Assembly (NCBI RefSeq): GCF_000760035.1
Contig: NZ_JNAO01000008.1
Coordinates: forward strand, 124,001-188,000
DNA length: 64,000 nucleotides
Source: Prochlorococcus marinus str. MIT 9314
GTDB taxonomy: Bacteria > Cyanobacteriota > Cyanobacteriia > PCC-6307 > Cyanobiaceae
Reading direction: 5' to 3'
In this document: piece by piece, positions 20,528 through 29,791 of the stretch
How positions within the stretch are numbered: position 1 is the stretch's first letter
How the letters are laid out: each line of letters starts with the position of its first letter
Notes under the pieces: generated by a model
The model's database searches: none
Told to the model about the DNA's origin: nothing
What the model saw: the letters and a program-made list of their open reading frames with translations, nothing else
Position numbers and translations under genes: made by a program

Positions 20528-20707
20528 ATGACTCCATTTAGACCAACTTCATATGATCGCCCTGGGGAACAAATATCAACTACTCCTTCTGGATTAAAAG
20601 TAACTACTGCAAAGAGATTAATGGTGGATTCAATGGTAAGAATGATACAAAAAGCAGAAAATCATTCTGTAGAAGATAAACTTGACGAAGAATCTAACAA
20701 TAATTAA
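20528..20707 (+). CDS. 59-aa hypothetical protein overlapping cpeS
   Basis: I do not recognise this product. It begins [18 protein letters not shown] and is polar, with no membrane segment. It has a likely helical middle ([17 protein letters not shown], residues 29-45) and an acidic, Asn-rich end. Its last 26 bases overlap the start of cpeS in another frame, so the two are probably read from one transcript and coupled. The well-formed ATG start and protein-like composition support coding. A role linked to the phycobiliprotein lyase is suggested only by position. Confidence 0.6.
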   Translation: MTPFRPTSYDRPGEQISTTPSGLKVTTAKRLMVDSMVRMIQKAENHSVEDKLDEESNNN

Positions 20708-21233
20708 TCAATTCATTGATAAAAGTATAGGAGAGTGGAAATCTATTAGAAGTACTCACACTCTAGCTTTTCAGGAATTTGAAAACTCAACCAGTAAAAT
20801 ATACATAAAACATATCAACAAAAAAAATAAAAAAGTCGTTGAAATTTTTAAAAATTATAAATTTAGTTTAAAGCTAGAGAGCATAGCCATTTCTATAAAC
20901 TGGCAAGCAATTAGTGATTGGGACAATAACGATATCCGTGAGGGAGATGAAACTATTCTGATTTTTTTACCCAAAGATGAAAATTCAGGAATTGTTTTAA
21001 GAAATAAAGGTTATGCAGAATCCTTCATTTCATCATCCAATTATTTTGTTGATGAACAAAATAATTTACACATTAAAACTATTTATAAATCAACAATTTC
21101 TGAAGAAAGAATTTCCTTTTTATCCACGCATGTAAGATCCAGATTTTCTACTATTAAAAATCTTGAAAATAACTCAGTTATACAAACGTCCCATACTTCA
21201 GAGATAAGGAATTTAGCTAGTTTAAAAGATTAA
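20682..21233 (+). CDS. cpeS: CpeS/CpcS-type phycobiliprotein chromophore lyase
   Basis: The 183-aa product resembles S-type lyases, which attach bilins to phycobiliprotein cysteines (usually Cys82 of beta subunits). The N-terminal pattern [22 protein letters not shown] is the usual S-lyase opening, followed by the family's beta-barrel with [12 protein letters not shown] and [14 protein letters not shown]. The start is a TTG at 20682; no ATG is available nearby. It overlaps the upstream 59-aa ORF by 26 bases and the facing cpeB gene by 17 bases at their 3' ends. The natural substrate is presumably that CpeB. Confidence 0.85.
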   Translation: MTKNLTIINQFIDKSIGEWKSIRSTHTLAFQEFENSTSKIYIKHINKKNKKVVEIFKNYKFSLKLESIAISINWQAISDWDNNDIREGDETILIFLPKDENSGIVLRNKGYAESFISSSNYFVDEQNNLHIKTIYKSTISEERISFLSTHVRSRFSTIKNLENNSVIQTSHTSEIRNLASLKD

Positions 21234-21729
21234 TTATCCTTTCAAATTGAAACTCTGTTTCAGATATTAATTTAGGAAGAAAGCCTTTGTTTCCACGCAT
21301 ATTATTAACTGTTGAATTCAAATCAGAGATAGTTGCATCTCGCATTAATTCAAAAACCCTTCTTGCATTTCTTAGAGGTACCCCAAGAGCAAGATAAGTA
21401 TTTTTAAGATCCTTCAAACAACTTTTTTCTAAAACTGATTCGTCATTTGAAATTAAAAGATAAGCAACAATCCTTAGGATTATTTCTCCATCTCTTAAAC
21501 AAACGGACATCTTGTTAGTTGTATTTAAAGATATTTTTGAATTAAGTGAATCTTGATTTTCACAAATCATTGCTGTTACAGCGTCTGCTGCGATTGCATG
21601 TGAATTATTGGTTATTGAGGTTATTGCATCTAATCTTGAGTTTGCAGTATTAATAAATTCTTTTATATTGCTTAAATCATTTAATTTCTTATCGGCTGAC
21701 AATAGTTGATTATTCTTTGAAACTGACAT
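21217..21729 (-). CDS. cpeB: Degenerate beta-phycoerythrin subunit
   Basis: The 170-aa product is a reduced beta-phycoerythrin. Family-like segments are [20 protein letters not shown] (residues 31-50), AMICENQ (53-59), [16 protein letters not shown] (77-92) and NTYLALGVP (110-118). Two bilin-binding cysteines remain: Cys56 (equivalent to beta-61) and Cys77 (beta-82). The partner at beta-50 is replaced by Ala45, and the C-terminal bilin cysteine (beta-158/165 region) is absent because the end is diverged. No alpha-subunit gene is beside it. High-light Prochlorococcus is known to keep such a single-gene phycoerythrin remnant, not built into phycobilisomes. It converges on the lyase gene. Confidence 0.9.
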   Translation of the reverse strand: MSVSKNNQLLSADKKLNDLSNIKEFINTANSRLDAITSITNNSHAIAADAVTAMICENQDSLNSKISLNTTNKMSVCLRDGEIILRIVAYLLISNDESVLEKSCLKDLKNTYLALGVPLRNARRVFELMRDATISDLNSTVNNMRGNKGFLPKLISETEFQFERIINLLN

Positions 21730-21906
21730 TCCTGTAGTAAAAAATTAAAGACCGATCTTAAGAATAATACAAAGGTAGTAAAAACAATATAATTTCAAAC
21801 TTAACGCAACGCTTCTTAATTAATAACTTCATTCCAAAGTGATAGTTGAAATAATTCAAATAAAAAATTTTTTTCCGCTAAAATAAAACTACATTTTAAT
21901 AAAGTT

Positions 21907-22113
21907 TTGGATCAACAGGATTTAAAATTATCAAAGAAACTTATTTCCTCTTATAAAAAGAGATTGGAAAAAGAAATTCTAGACAGAAGTATGAAATTAA
22001 AGATGCCTCAAAATAAATTTGAAGAAATAATTAATAACAATAATGAACTTATCAATTTAAAAAAAATGTTAGAAGTTCTAGAAACGGAATCCGAATCTCA
22101 TAGTAAAGTCTGA
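21907..22113 (+). CDS. 68-aa hypothetical protein, helical, upstream of the helicase
   Basis: I do not recognise this product. It begins at a TTG (21907) as MDQQDLKLSKKLISSYKKRL and is very rich in Lys, Glu, Leu and Asn, with heptad-like spacing that suggests one or two coiled-coil helices. It ends 22 bases before the helicase start on the same strand. The lack of an ATG and the biased composition make it less certain than other short genes here. Confidence 0.5.
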   Translation: MDQQDLKLSKKLISSYKKRLEKEILDRSMKLKMPQNKFEEIINNNNELINLKKMLEVLETESESHSKV

Positions 22114-22135
22114 TTTTTGAAAAACCCTTCCAAAA

Positions 22136-24544
22136 GTGCCTCAAACCAACAATTTCCTTTTTAAGTCCCTAAACAATCAACAACTTCAAGCGGTAAAACA
22201 TGTTTATGGACCACTATTAGTTGTTGCCGGTGCAGGTAGCGGAAAAACTAAGGCTCTTACTCACAGAATTGCAAACCTTATTGAGGGTAACTCTATAGAT
22301 CCCTATAACATTCTCGCAGTCACTTTCACTAACAAAGCTGCCAAAGAAATGAAAGCAAGATTAGAGGTTCTTCTAGCCCAAGAATTAGCTTTAAATCAAT
22401 TTGGTCAGCCTTGGACAACTCTCAAAGATATTGATCAAAATCAATTAAGAACAAACGTTCACCAAGAAAGGCTTCAGAACCTTTGGATCGGTACTTTCCA
22501 TTCTTTATTTTCAAGACTTCTTAGATACGATATTGAAAAATATACTGATCCAGAAGGGCTAAAATGGACAAGGCAATTTTCAATTTACGATGAAACAGAT
22601 TCTCAAACATTAGTAAAAGAAATTATTAGTCAAGATATGAATCTTGATCCAAAAAGATATGATCCCAAAAAGATTAAAAGATTAATAAGTAATGCTAAAA
22701 ATCAATGCTTAACTTCTAATGATCTTTTAGAAAAAGCAGATAATAATTTTGATAAAACAGTTGCAGAAGCCTACAAGAGATATAGAATTTCTCTCTCAAA
22801 AAATAATTCTTTAGACTTTGATGATCTTCTACTTTTGCCAGTTTTCTTATTGAGGCAAAATGATATAGTCAGAGATTACTGGCACAAAAGATTTAAACAT
22901 ATTTTAGTTGACGAATATCAAGATACAAATAGAACACAATATGAACTTATAAAATTAATTACGGCTGGAAATACTGAACCAAAAAAATTCTTCAATTGGG
23001 AAGATCGATCAATTTTTGTAGTTGGGGATGCTGATCAAAGTATTTATAGTTTCAGAGCAGCTGACTTCAGAATTTTAATTGGTTTTCAAGAGGATTTTAA
23101 AACTTCTCTTAATGAAGAAACAAAATCATCTTTAATTAAATTAGAAGAAAATTATAGGTCATCTTCTAATATCCTTGATGCTGCAAACTCACTAATTGAA
23201 AACAACTCTGAAAGAATTGACAAAGTTTTAAAGGCTACTAAAGAAAAAGGGGAACTTTTAACTTTACTCAGCTGTGATGATGAAATTTCCGAGGCAGAGG
23301 CAATTACCAATAAAATAAAATCACTCAATAACCATAATCAAAAACCAATTTGGAAAAATTTTGCGATTTTATACCGAACCAGAGCTCAGTCAAGAGTATT
23401 AGAAGAGTCTCTTGTAAGGTGGCGCATTCCTTATACAATATTTGGAGGATTGCGTTTTTATGATAGAAGAGAAATTAAAGATGCAATCGCATATTTGAAA
23501 GTTCTGGTTAATTCTTCAGATAACGTTAGTCTTTTACGAATCATAAATGTTCCTAGAAGAGGGATTGGTAAGACTACTATTCAAAAACTTAATGAACTAT
23601 CTAATAGGTTAAATATCCCATTATGGGAGGTTCTCAATGATAAGCAAAGTCTTGAAGAAACAATAGGCCGATCATCAAAAGGAATTAATAAATTTACTGA
23701 AGTTATGAATGATCTACTTTGTTATCTTCAAAATTCAGGCCCTGCTCAACTATTACAACTAATCTTAGAAAAAAGTGGTTATTTAAGTGACTTACTTTCT
23801 AGTGGGACCGAAGAATCTGAAGATAGAAGAAATAACTTACAAGAACTAATTAATGCAGCTACTCAATATGAAGAAGAAACAGAAAGTGGAGATGTAGAGG
23901 GATTTCTTTCTACAGCAGCCTTAACAACAGATAATGATACGAAGAAAAACAATCCCAACTCTGTAACTCTCATGACTCTGCATAATAGTAAAGGTTTAGA
24001 ATTTCAAAATGTTTTTATCACTGGACTAGAACAAGGTCTCTTCCCTAGCCATAGATCAATAGATACTCCCTCACTTCTTGAAGAGGAAAGAAGATTATGC
24101 TATGTAGGTATTACTAGAGCTAAAGAAAGAGTTTTCTTAAGTCATGCCAGAGAAAGAAGATTATGGGGTGGAATGCGTGAAGCAACAATTCCTTCAATAT
24201 TCCTTTCAGAAATACCTGAAGATTTATTGGATGGCGAATTACCACAAACTGGTGGTGCTTCAATTAGAAGAGATTGGCATCTTGATCGTTTAACTAGAGT
24301 TGATCGAAACAATCCAAATGAATTTGTTAGCAAACCAATAAATGCAGTAAGGAAATTATATTCAGGTCCCAGTAAAGGGAAAAGCTGGATAGTTGGAGAT
24401 AAGCTAATTCACTCAAAGTTTGGGAAAGGTGAAATCATACATATTTTTGGGAGTGGGGAAAAAATATCTTTAGCAGTAAAATTTGGTGATAAAGGAAGTA
24501 AAATTCTAGATCCCAGATTAGCTCCAATTCGTTATGTAAGTTAA
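22136..24544 (+). CDS. UvrD/PcrA-type superfamily 1 DNA helicase
   Basis: The 802-aa product is a 3'-5' DNA helicase of the UvrD/PcrA/Rep family. Motif I is GAGSGKTKALTHR (residues 32-44), motif II is VDEYQDTNRTQ (about 259-269), motif III is VVGDADQSIYSFRAAD (about 299-314), motif V is VTLMTLHNSKGLEF (about 611-624), and motif VI is EERRLCYVGITRAKE (about 652-666). The C-terminal GDKLIHSKFGKGEI region is typical of PcrA/UvrD. It starts at a GTG at 22136. It acts in nucleotide-excision repair and in clearing RecA or stalled forks. Confidence 0.95.
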   Translation: MPQTNNFLFKSLNNQQLQAVKHVYGPLLVVAGAGSGKTKALTHRIANLIEGNSIDPYNILAVTFTNKAAKEMKARLEVLLAQELALNQFGQPWTTLKDIDQNQLRTNVHQERLQNLWIGTFHSLFSRLLRYDIEKYTDPEGLKWTRQFSIYDETDSQTLVKEIISQDMNLDPKRYDPKKIKRLISNAKNQCLTSNDLLEKADNNFDKTVAEAYKRYRISLSKNNSLDFDDLLLLPVFLLRQNDIVRDYWHKRFKHILVDEYQDTNRTQYELIKLITAGNTEPKKFFNWEDRSIFVVGDADQSIYSFRAADFRILIGFQEDFKTSLNEETKSSLIKLEENYRSSSNILDAANSLIENNSERIDKVLKATKEKGELLTLLSCDDEISEAEAITNKIKSLNNHNQKPIWKNFAILYRTRAQSRVLEESLVRWRIPYTIFGGLRFYDRREIKDAIAYLKVLVNSSDNVSLLRIINVPRRGIGKTTIQKLNELSNRLNIPLWEVLNDKQSLEETIGRSSKGINKFTEVMNDLLCYLQNSGPAQLLQLILEKSGYLSDLLSSGTEESEDRRNNLQELINAATQYEEETESGDVEGFLSTAALTTDNDTKKNNPNSVTLMTLHNSKGLEFQNVFITGLEQGLFPSHRSIDTPSLLEEERRLCYVGITRAKERVFLSHARERRLWGGMREATIPSIFLSEIPEDLLDGELPQTGGASIRRDWHLDRLTRVDRNNPNEFVSKPINAVRKLYSGPSKGKSWIVGDKLIHSKFGKGEIIHIFGSGEKISLAVKFGDKGSKILDPRLAPIRYVS

Positions 24545-24549
24545 AACTC

Positions 24550-25797
24550 ATGAACGATATCTCTGATTACATCCAAGGGGAATTAATCAAAACTCCATTT
24601 AATCTATATAACCTAATTGCTAAATACATAGAATCCAATAACAATACTAAAGTAGCTTTCGTTGGGGGTTATTTAAGAGATTTATTAATTAGTAAATTCC
24701 ACAAAAAATCGTTTTCTAAACCTGTAGATATAGATCTTGTTATTGAAGGATCCTCTATTTCTCTTGCAAAATTTATAAAAAAGAATATTGTAAATGTAGA
24801 TTTATGTTTAATCAAGGAATTTAATTTATACAACACTGTAGAAATAAATATTAATGATTATAAAATTGATATTGCTTCTGCTAGAAAAGAAATTTATTCT
24901 GCTCCAGGCGTAAATCCCATAGTAAATAAAAGTACTATTGAAGAGGATCTTAAGAGGAGAGATTTCACTATAAATTCAATCGCCTTCGAGGTCTCGACAA
25001 GGAAAATCTATGATCTTTATGGAGGAGTTTCTGATATTAAAAGTAAAAGATTGAACTTACTTCACAGTAATAGTATTTCAGATGATCCAAGTAGATTAAT
25101 TAGATGTGCAAAATATGCTTCAAGGTTAGATTTTAATATTTCAAATAATTCCCTCAAACAATCTCAAGAAACAGTTAGACAATGGCCATGGAAAAGTTCA
25201 GAAACTCATCAGAAAATGATTTACCCTCCTGCACTAGGCGTACGAATAAGGATGGAACTAGCTGAAATATGCAAACAAGATAGTTTGACTAATGTAATTT
25301 CGATAATTCATAAATGGGAAATTATCTCAATCTTAAATGAAAATATTAAAGTCGATAAAAGGTTTTTAAGAGGACTAAATTGGATTAAGAAGTTAAAGGG
25401 AAATCATATGCTTTACTTATTAAAAGATTCAGAGGATTTAGACAAAGCATGTCAAAGATTTTTGGTCAATAATAGTGAGATAAAAATATTAGAAGATTAT
25501 TTAAAAATCAAAAAGATTTTAAATACAAACCAAAAAAATTTCAATCATTTTTCTTCATCAAGTTGGACAGAATTTATTGAGGAGAGAAACCTTAATGATG
25601 AGACGGTCAAATTATTAATTTGTGATGGAGGACCATACTGGCGTAAATTGTTTAAGTGGTTATTTATTTACAAATTCATAAAATCAAAAAAAGATGGAGA
25701 AACATTAAAAAAAGAAGGATGGGATCCAGGGAAGGAGATGGGAAAGGAAATCAAAAGATTGAGATATTTGGAAATTGACAAATTAAATAGAAATTAA
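24550..25797 (+). CDS. cca: CCA-adding enzyme / poly(A) polymerase family nucleotidyltransferase
   Basis: The 415-aa product belongs to class II tRNA nucleotidyltransferases. The segment VAFVGGYLRDLL (about residues 36-47) and the metal-binding PVDIDLVIEG (about 58-67) form the active site. EDLKRRDFTINSIAFEV (about 135-151) is the ATP/CTP-binding motif, and DDPSRLIRCAKYASRLDF follows. The encoded tRNAs in this window lack CCA, so the cell needs this activity. It starts 5 bases after the helicase stop and ends one base before the facing selD fusion gene. Confidence 0.9.
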   Translation: MNDISDYIQGELIKTPFNLYNLIAKYIESNNNTKVAFVGGYLRDLLISKFHKKSFSKPVDIDLVIEGSSISLAKFIKKNIVNVDLCLIKEFNLYNTVEININDYKIDIASARKEIYSAPGVNPIVNKSTIEEDLKRRDFTINSIAFEVSTRKIYDLYGGVSDIKSKRLNLLHSNSISDDPSRLIRCAKYASRLDFNISNNSLKQSQETVRQWPWKSSETHQKMIYPPALGVRIRMELAEICKQDSLTNVISIIHKWEIISILNENIKVDKRFLRGLNWIKKLKGNHMLYLLKDSEDLDKACQRFLVNNSEIKILEDYLKIKKILNTNQKNFNHFSSSSWTEFIEERNLNDETVKLLICDGGPYWRKLFKWLFIYKFIKSKKDGETLKKEGWDPGKEMGKEIKRLRYLEIDKLNRN

Positions 25798-27969
25798 TTA
25801 CATTTTTACAACCTCTCCAACCTTGTACCATTTATCCTTTAAAACATTTTCATATTTACGATTGCAACTAATCAACAAGGGTCCACATGTTTGAGGATCT
25901 AATAATAATGATATTCTCTCGTTAAAAGTCTCTTGCTCTAATGAATTTTCGTTTAAAAAATTAAGTATTCTTTTTTGCTTATTTACTTTATAAATTTTGT
26001 CAAAAATTTCTTTATTAGATTCAAAGAAAGTACTTTTAACATCTTTTTTTATTAAATCAAATACTCCAGGATAAGCTTTAAATGCAAATAAATCTAATAA
26101 AACTTTTAATGGCTCAAGATTATTGCTTTTCCTATATAAATTTGATGATTCAACCATTTCCTTAAGATGTCCAATAAATCCATATCCAGTAATGTCAGTA
26201 GCAGCATTGACTAATGATTCTTTAAATTGATTTTGAAAAAGATAAATTTCATCAATTAAATATTGCTGACTCTTTACTAAATTATTAATTACTTCAGAAG
26301 AACTACCTAGCTTATTAATATTTTGCATTTGACCGGCAAAGTAAATCCCAACGCCCAGAGGTCTAGACATCATGAGAATATCTCCAATATTCATTCCAGA
26401 TTTAAGCCATGGTTTTGCTCCATTTTTTAAAATACCTTGAACTGTTAAAGAAATATCTATTCCTAATGAATAAGGTTTATTTACTAAACTTCTTGCCTCG
26501 AAAGTATGGCCTCCAAGTAATTCACCTCCATGATCATGAACTGTTGATTTAATACCTTGAAGTGATTGAGAAAAGAGATAACTCTGAAATTCCCTTTCAA
26601 CTTTTGGTAATGAAATTAAGGCCTGCGCGGATGAAAGTTTTGCTCCGCATGCCCACAAATCTGAGCATGCATGCAAAGTAGTAATTTTTGCATTAAGCCA
26701 AGGATCACTTACCAAAGCAGGAAAGCCATCTAAACTTTGTAAGATAATATCTTGACCATTTTGATATATCTCCACTGAATCTTCAGGAGATGAAGCAAAA
26801 GAATTTAAATTAGAATTTATTAATGATTTATTCAAAACAAACTGAGGAATTTTAGCTGCACATCCTCTGCAATCATTCAATGAAATATTTTTTTCACTAC
26901 TTTTCATAATTAGCCTTTTTGCTCTGAACGTTTTGATAAAATTGAGATCAATTTTATGCTTTAAAATCCAAAAAATAAAAGAAGGGCCGAAAACAAGATT
27001 GCGATAAATAGCAAAAGCCTTTGGATGATGGCTTGGAAATATATTTACTATTTGCAATCCGATTTTTTGAGGAGACCACTTTTTTAATGATCTTCCCTCT
27101 ATATCTTTTTTTAGATTTTGTACTAATGTATTTACAACTTTTACTGCAAAAACTCCCGATGCTGGTCTTTTTGCTGAACCTACAACTGCGCAATCACCAA
27201 TAGCAAAGATTCCAGAGAAACTTTTTATCTGCAAATTCTGATTTGTAATTATTCTGCCATAAGAATCCGAATCTAATAATTTTTTTTGTGCCCATGACGG
27301 AGACGTATTTCCAGTACATAAAAGAATCTTGCCATAATCAAAATTAAGTTTTTCAACTAAATCAATATTGGAATTCCGTAAACTTTTTAGAATTCTATTA
27401 TTAATTTTTCTTGAATCACATAATAGTTTTAAGGGTCTATCTCTCCATCTTTTTCTCAAAGCATATGATACTTCAATTGCAGCAAGGCCACTCCCAACAA
27501 TTACAAATGGGAGTTCATTAACTGAATCAAAAATGTCCTCTTTTAGTATTGAGTCATAAGCCCTTAAAAAAGGTTTAATTGAAAAAGCATTTCGATTTTT
27601 AACTAGTGATTCAAATTCTTTTGGAATTATTGTTTGACTTCCATAATTAAGCACCAACTTCGAATAATTAATTGAAGGTCTATTACTTAAAACAATTTTC
27701 TTTAAATTGAAATTAATATCCTTTACTTCTTCTTCTATAAAAGATACTTTTGCATTTTTTGCTAAAGATCTTACATCAATTAAACTCTCTTCTAAAGTGA
27801 TTGATTTTGAAATCACCGATGGGAACATCGCCGAATAAACCAAATGAGAATCTCTAGATATAATTGAAACAGGAATTTCTGGCATTAATTTCGGAAACAT
27901 TAACCATTTCTTCAATAAAGAAACATTTGAGTGTCCCCCTCCAATTAGTACCAGATGATTAAAAGTCAT
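25798..27969 (-). CDS. selD: Fusion of NADH dehydrogenase-like flavoprotein and selenide, water dikinase (SelD)
   Basis: The 723-aa product joins two domains. Residues about 1-355 form a type II NADH dehydrogenase-like FAD/NAD domain, with LIGGGHSN at 8-15, an NAD-binding VIVGSGLAAIEVSYALRK near 157-173, and FAIGDCAVVGSAKRPASG near 255-272. Residues about 360-723 form SelD, which makes selenophosphate from selenide and ATP. The expected catalytic pair is Cys370 and Lys373 in CRGCAAK, followed by conserved SelD segments such as DPWLNAKITTLHACSDLWA and ATDITGYGFIGHLKEM. The flavoprotein half may provide reduced selenium, but that is inference. No selA/selB is visible, so use in tRNA selenouridine is the likelier path. 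Confidence 0.9.
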   Translation of the reverse strand: MTFNHLVLIGGGHSNVSLLKKWLMFPKLMPEIPVSIISRDSHLVYSAMFPSVISKSITLEESLIDVRSLAKNAKVSFIEEEVKDINFNLKKIVLSNRPSINYSKLVLNYGSQTIIPKEFESLVKNRNAFSIKPFLRAYDSILKEDIFDSVNELPFVIVGSGLAAIEVSYALRKRWRDRPLKLLCDSRKINNRILKSLRNSNIDLVEKLNFDYGKILLCTGNTSPSWAQKKLLDSDSYGRIITNQNLQIKSFSGIFAIGDCAVVGSAKRPASGVFAVKVVNTLVQNLKKDIEGRSLKKWSPQKIGLQIVNIFPSHHPKAFAIYRNLVFGPSFIFWILKHKIDLNFIKTFRAKRLIMKSSEKNISLNDCRGCAAKIPQFVLNKSLINSNLNSFASSPEDSVEIYQNGQDIILQSLDGFPALVSDPWLNAKITTLHACSDLWACGAKLSSAQALISLPKVEREFQSYLFSQSLQGIKSTVHDHGGELLGGHTFEARSLVNKPYSLGIDISLTVQGILKNGAKPWLKSGMNIGDILMMSRPLGVGIYFAGQMQNINKLGSSSEVINNLVKSQQYLIDEIYLFQNQFKESLVNAATDITGYGFIGHLKEMVESSNLYRKSNNLEPLKVLLDLFAFKAYPGVFDLIKKDVKSTFFESNKEIFDKIYKVNKQKRILNFLNENSLEQETFNERISLLLDPQTCGPLLISCNRKYENVLKDKWYKVGEVVKM

Positions 27970-27979
27970 TTACATCACT

Positions 27980-28874
27980 ATGAATAAAGAACATTTATTA
28001 CCAATTGAAAAATCAAGATTAGGAGTGATTGGTGGAAGTGGATTTTATTCAATGGATCAAATAGAGTACTTAAGAGAACTAGAAATTAATACTCCCTATG
28101 GTAAACCTTCTGATTCAATAAAAGTATATAATCTTTGAAACCTAGAGATAGCATTTATTCCTAGGCATGGCAGAACACATAGTTTAAATCCTTCTGAAAT
28201 CCCTTACAAAGCTAATATTTGGGCTCTAAGATCAATAGGAGTAAGATGGATTATTGCTCCATCAGCAGTTGGTTCATTACAAGAACAGATAAGGCCACTT
28301 GATATAGTGGTTCCAGATCAATTTATTGACCGGACAAAAAATAGACCTGCAACCTTCTTTAACGAGGGAGCTGTCGCTCACGTAACTATGGGAGATCCCT
28401 TCTGCACAAATTTATCACGTATACTAAGTGAAATCGGAGAAAAAAATATTCCTGGCGGTAGACAATTGCATAGAGGGGGTACCTATCTAGCAATGGAAGG
28501 TCCCGCTTTCTCAACTAGAGCAGAATCTAATTTATATTAGGAGTTGGGGATGTTCAATAATTGGAATGACGAACCACACAGAAGCAAGATTAGCTAAAGA
28601 AGCTGAAATAGCTTACTCCTCCTTATCTATGGTTACTGATTATGATTGCTGGCATCAAACTCATCAAGAAGTTTCTGTAGAGATGGTTTTAGATAATCTT
28701 AGATCAAATACTGAAGTGGCTAATAAAATAATATATGAAGTAGCTAAATTAATTGAAAAAGAAAGACCAAAAAGTAAATCCCATTTTTCATTAAAAGATG
28801 GATTGATAACCCAAAAAGAAAATATCCCAAGCTCCACAAAAGATAAACTAAGGATATTTACTGATTCTTATTAG
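27980..28874 (+). pseudogene. mtnP: Broken S-methyl-5'-thioadenosine phosphorylase gene
   Basis: The region reads as a complete MTA phosphorylase gene with two lesions. The first 52 codons (MNKEHLLPIEKSRLGVIGGS...) lead to an in-frame TGA at 28136-28138, just before NLEIAFIPRHGRTHSLNP. The frame then stays open to 28540, where one extra T in TATTAGG (28535-28541) causes a frameshift. Removing it restores YRSWGCSIIGMTNHTEARLA and an open frame to 28874. Phosphate- and nucleoside-site segments otherwise look intact, so the decay is recent, or the lesions are sequencing errors. The enzyme would recycle MTA from SAM-dependent reactions. Neighbours are intact selD and psbJ. Confidence 0.9.
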
Positions 28875-28917
28875 GCTTATTTGATATAAGTGATTGTCAG
28901 GTCAAGGTAAGGATTTG

Positions 28918-29115
28918 TTAGCCTCCAGCTCCAACGCCTTGGTATGAACCATAGAAAAATATACCTAAAACGAAGATAACTGCAATCCCTCCTGCTGTAG
29001 CTACAAGCCATAGAGGAAGAGTTCCTTCAGTCCATCTTCTTTCCCATGCAACTGCTGGTCTACCGTCTGGAAGTCTATCTGGAATTCTTCCATCTGGTCC
29101 TTTTAATTTACTCAT
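28918..29115 (-). CDS. psbJ: Photosystem II subunit PsbJ
   Basis: The 65-aa product is PsbJ, a single-pass PSII subunit near the QB site. The C-terminal part has the family helix [19 protein letters not shown] and the end [13 protein letters not shown]. The N-terminal extension ([19 protein letters not shown]) is the form seen in marine picocyanobacteria. It is the last gene of the psbE-F-L-J operon. Confidence 0.96.
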   Translation of the reverse strand: MSKLKGPDGRIPDRLPDGRPAVAWERRWTEGTLPLWLVATAGGIAVIFVLGIFFYGSYQGVGAGG

Positions 29116-29124
29116 GATTTTAAT

Positions 29125-29244
29125 TTAATTGAAAAAGTAACTGGAAAATAAAATTCCCAATACAAAGACTGATAATAAGCCTAAATAAAGGCTTGTACGA
29201 TTAAGTTCAACTGGAACTTTGTTAGGATTTTCGTTTACTTGCAT
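29125..29244 (-). CDS. psbL: Photosystem II subunit PsbL
   Basis: The 39-aa product begins [20 protein letters not shown] and ends FSSYFFN, a complete PsbL. It is a single-pass PSII subunit needed for QA function and dimer stability. I chose the ATG at 29244, which gives the standard length; a longer reading through psbF sequence is not a gene. It follows psbF by 11 bases. Confidence 0.96.
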
Positions 29245-29255
29245 GATAGTTAAAT

Positions 29256-29402
29256 TTATCGGGCTACAAATTGCATAGCAGCAATAGAACCTAAAAAGAA
29301 TACTGATGGGATAGCTAGAGCGTGAACGGCTAGCCAACGGACAGTAAAAATAGGATAAACGCGGACTTCCGCAGCCTGCATTGGAGCTTGAGAATTAGTC
29401 AT
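29256..29402 (-). CDS. psbF: Cytochrome b559 beta subunit
   Basis: The 48-aa product begins [20 protein letters not shown] and contains the heme-binding histidine in [17 protein letters not shown], near residue 27. With PsbE it forms cytochrome b559 in photosystem II. It starts 2 bases after the psbE stop codon, so translation is likely coupled. Confidence 0.97.
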
Positions 29403-29404
29403 TG

Positions 29405-29653
29405 TTATTTTGTTCTTAAATCTAGTTGAGATTTGGCTTCATATCTTTGTGTTACAACAGGTGCTTTAGATTCAGATGATTGGAAATAACTATCTGGACG
29501 AGGAGTTCCAAAAGCATCGTAGGCTAAGCCTGTATATACAAATAAAAAGCCTGCTATAAAGATAGCTGGTAATGTTACTGCATGAATAATCCAGTATCTA
29601 ATACTGGTGATTATTTCAAAGAATGGGCGTTCACCCGTTGAACCTGCGGCCAT
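29405..29653 (-). CDS. psbE: Cytochrome b559 alpha subunit
   Basis: The 82-aa product is PsbE. The heme-binding histidine lies in [19 protein letters not shown], near residue 23, and the lumenal part has [14 protein letters not shown] chose the ATG at 29653 ([10 protein letters not shown]) over an in-frame GTG at 29659, because it gives the usual N-terminus. It heads the psbEFLJ operon; the promoter should be in the 130 bases upstream, before the ycf48 coding end. Confidence 0.97.
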
Positions 29654-29791
29654 AATCACAAATGTTTACCATATGATCTTACAGTGTAAAATCATAAGTT
29701 CGCGAAGAATTTAACAGCTTGGTTACAGACAGTTGTTAAATTAATCCAAAATTAATATTTTTTTTATTATTTTTTTTTAGTTATTACAGAT

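Noticed and set aside
28136-28138. TGA in mtnP read as selenocysteine, given the nearby selD gene
   Set aside because: The position is not a selenocysteine site in any MTA phosphorylase that I know. No selenocysteine insertion element or selA/selB is visible, and the same gene has a second lesion.
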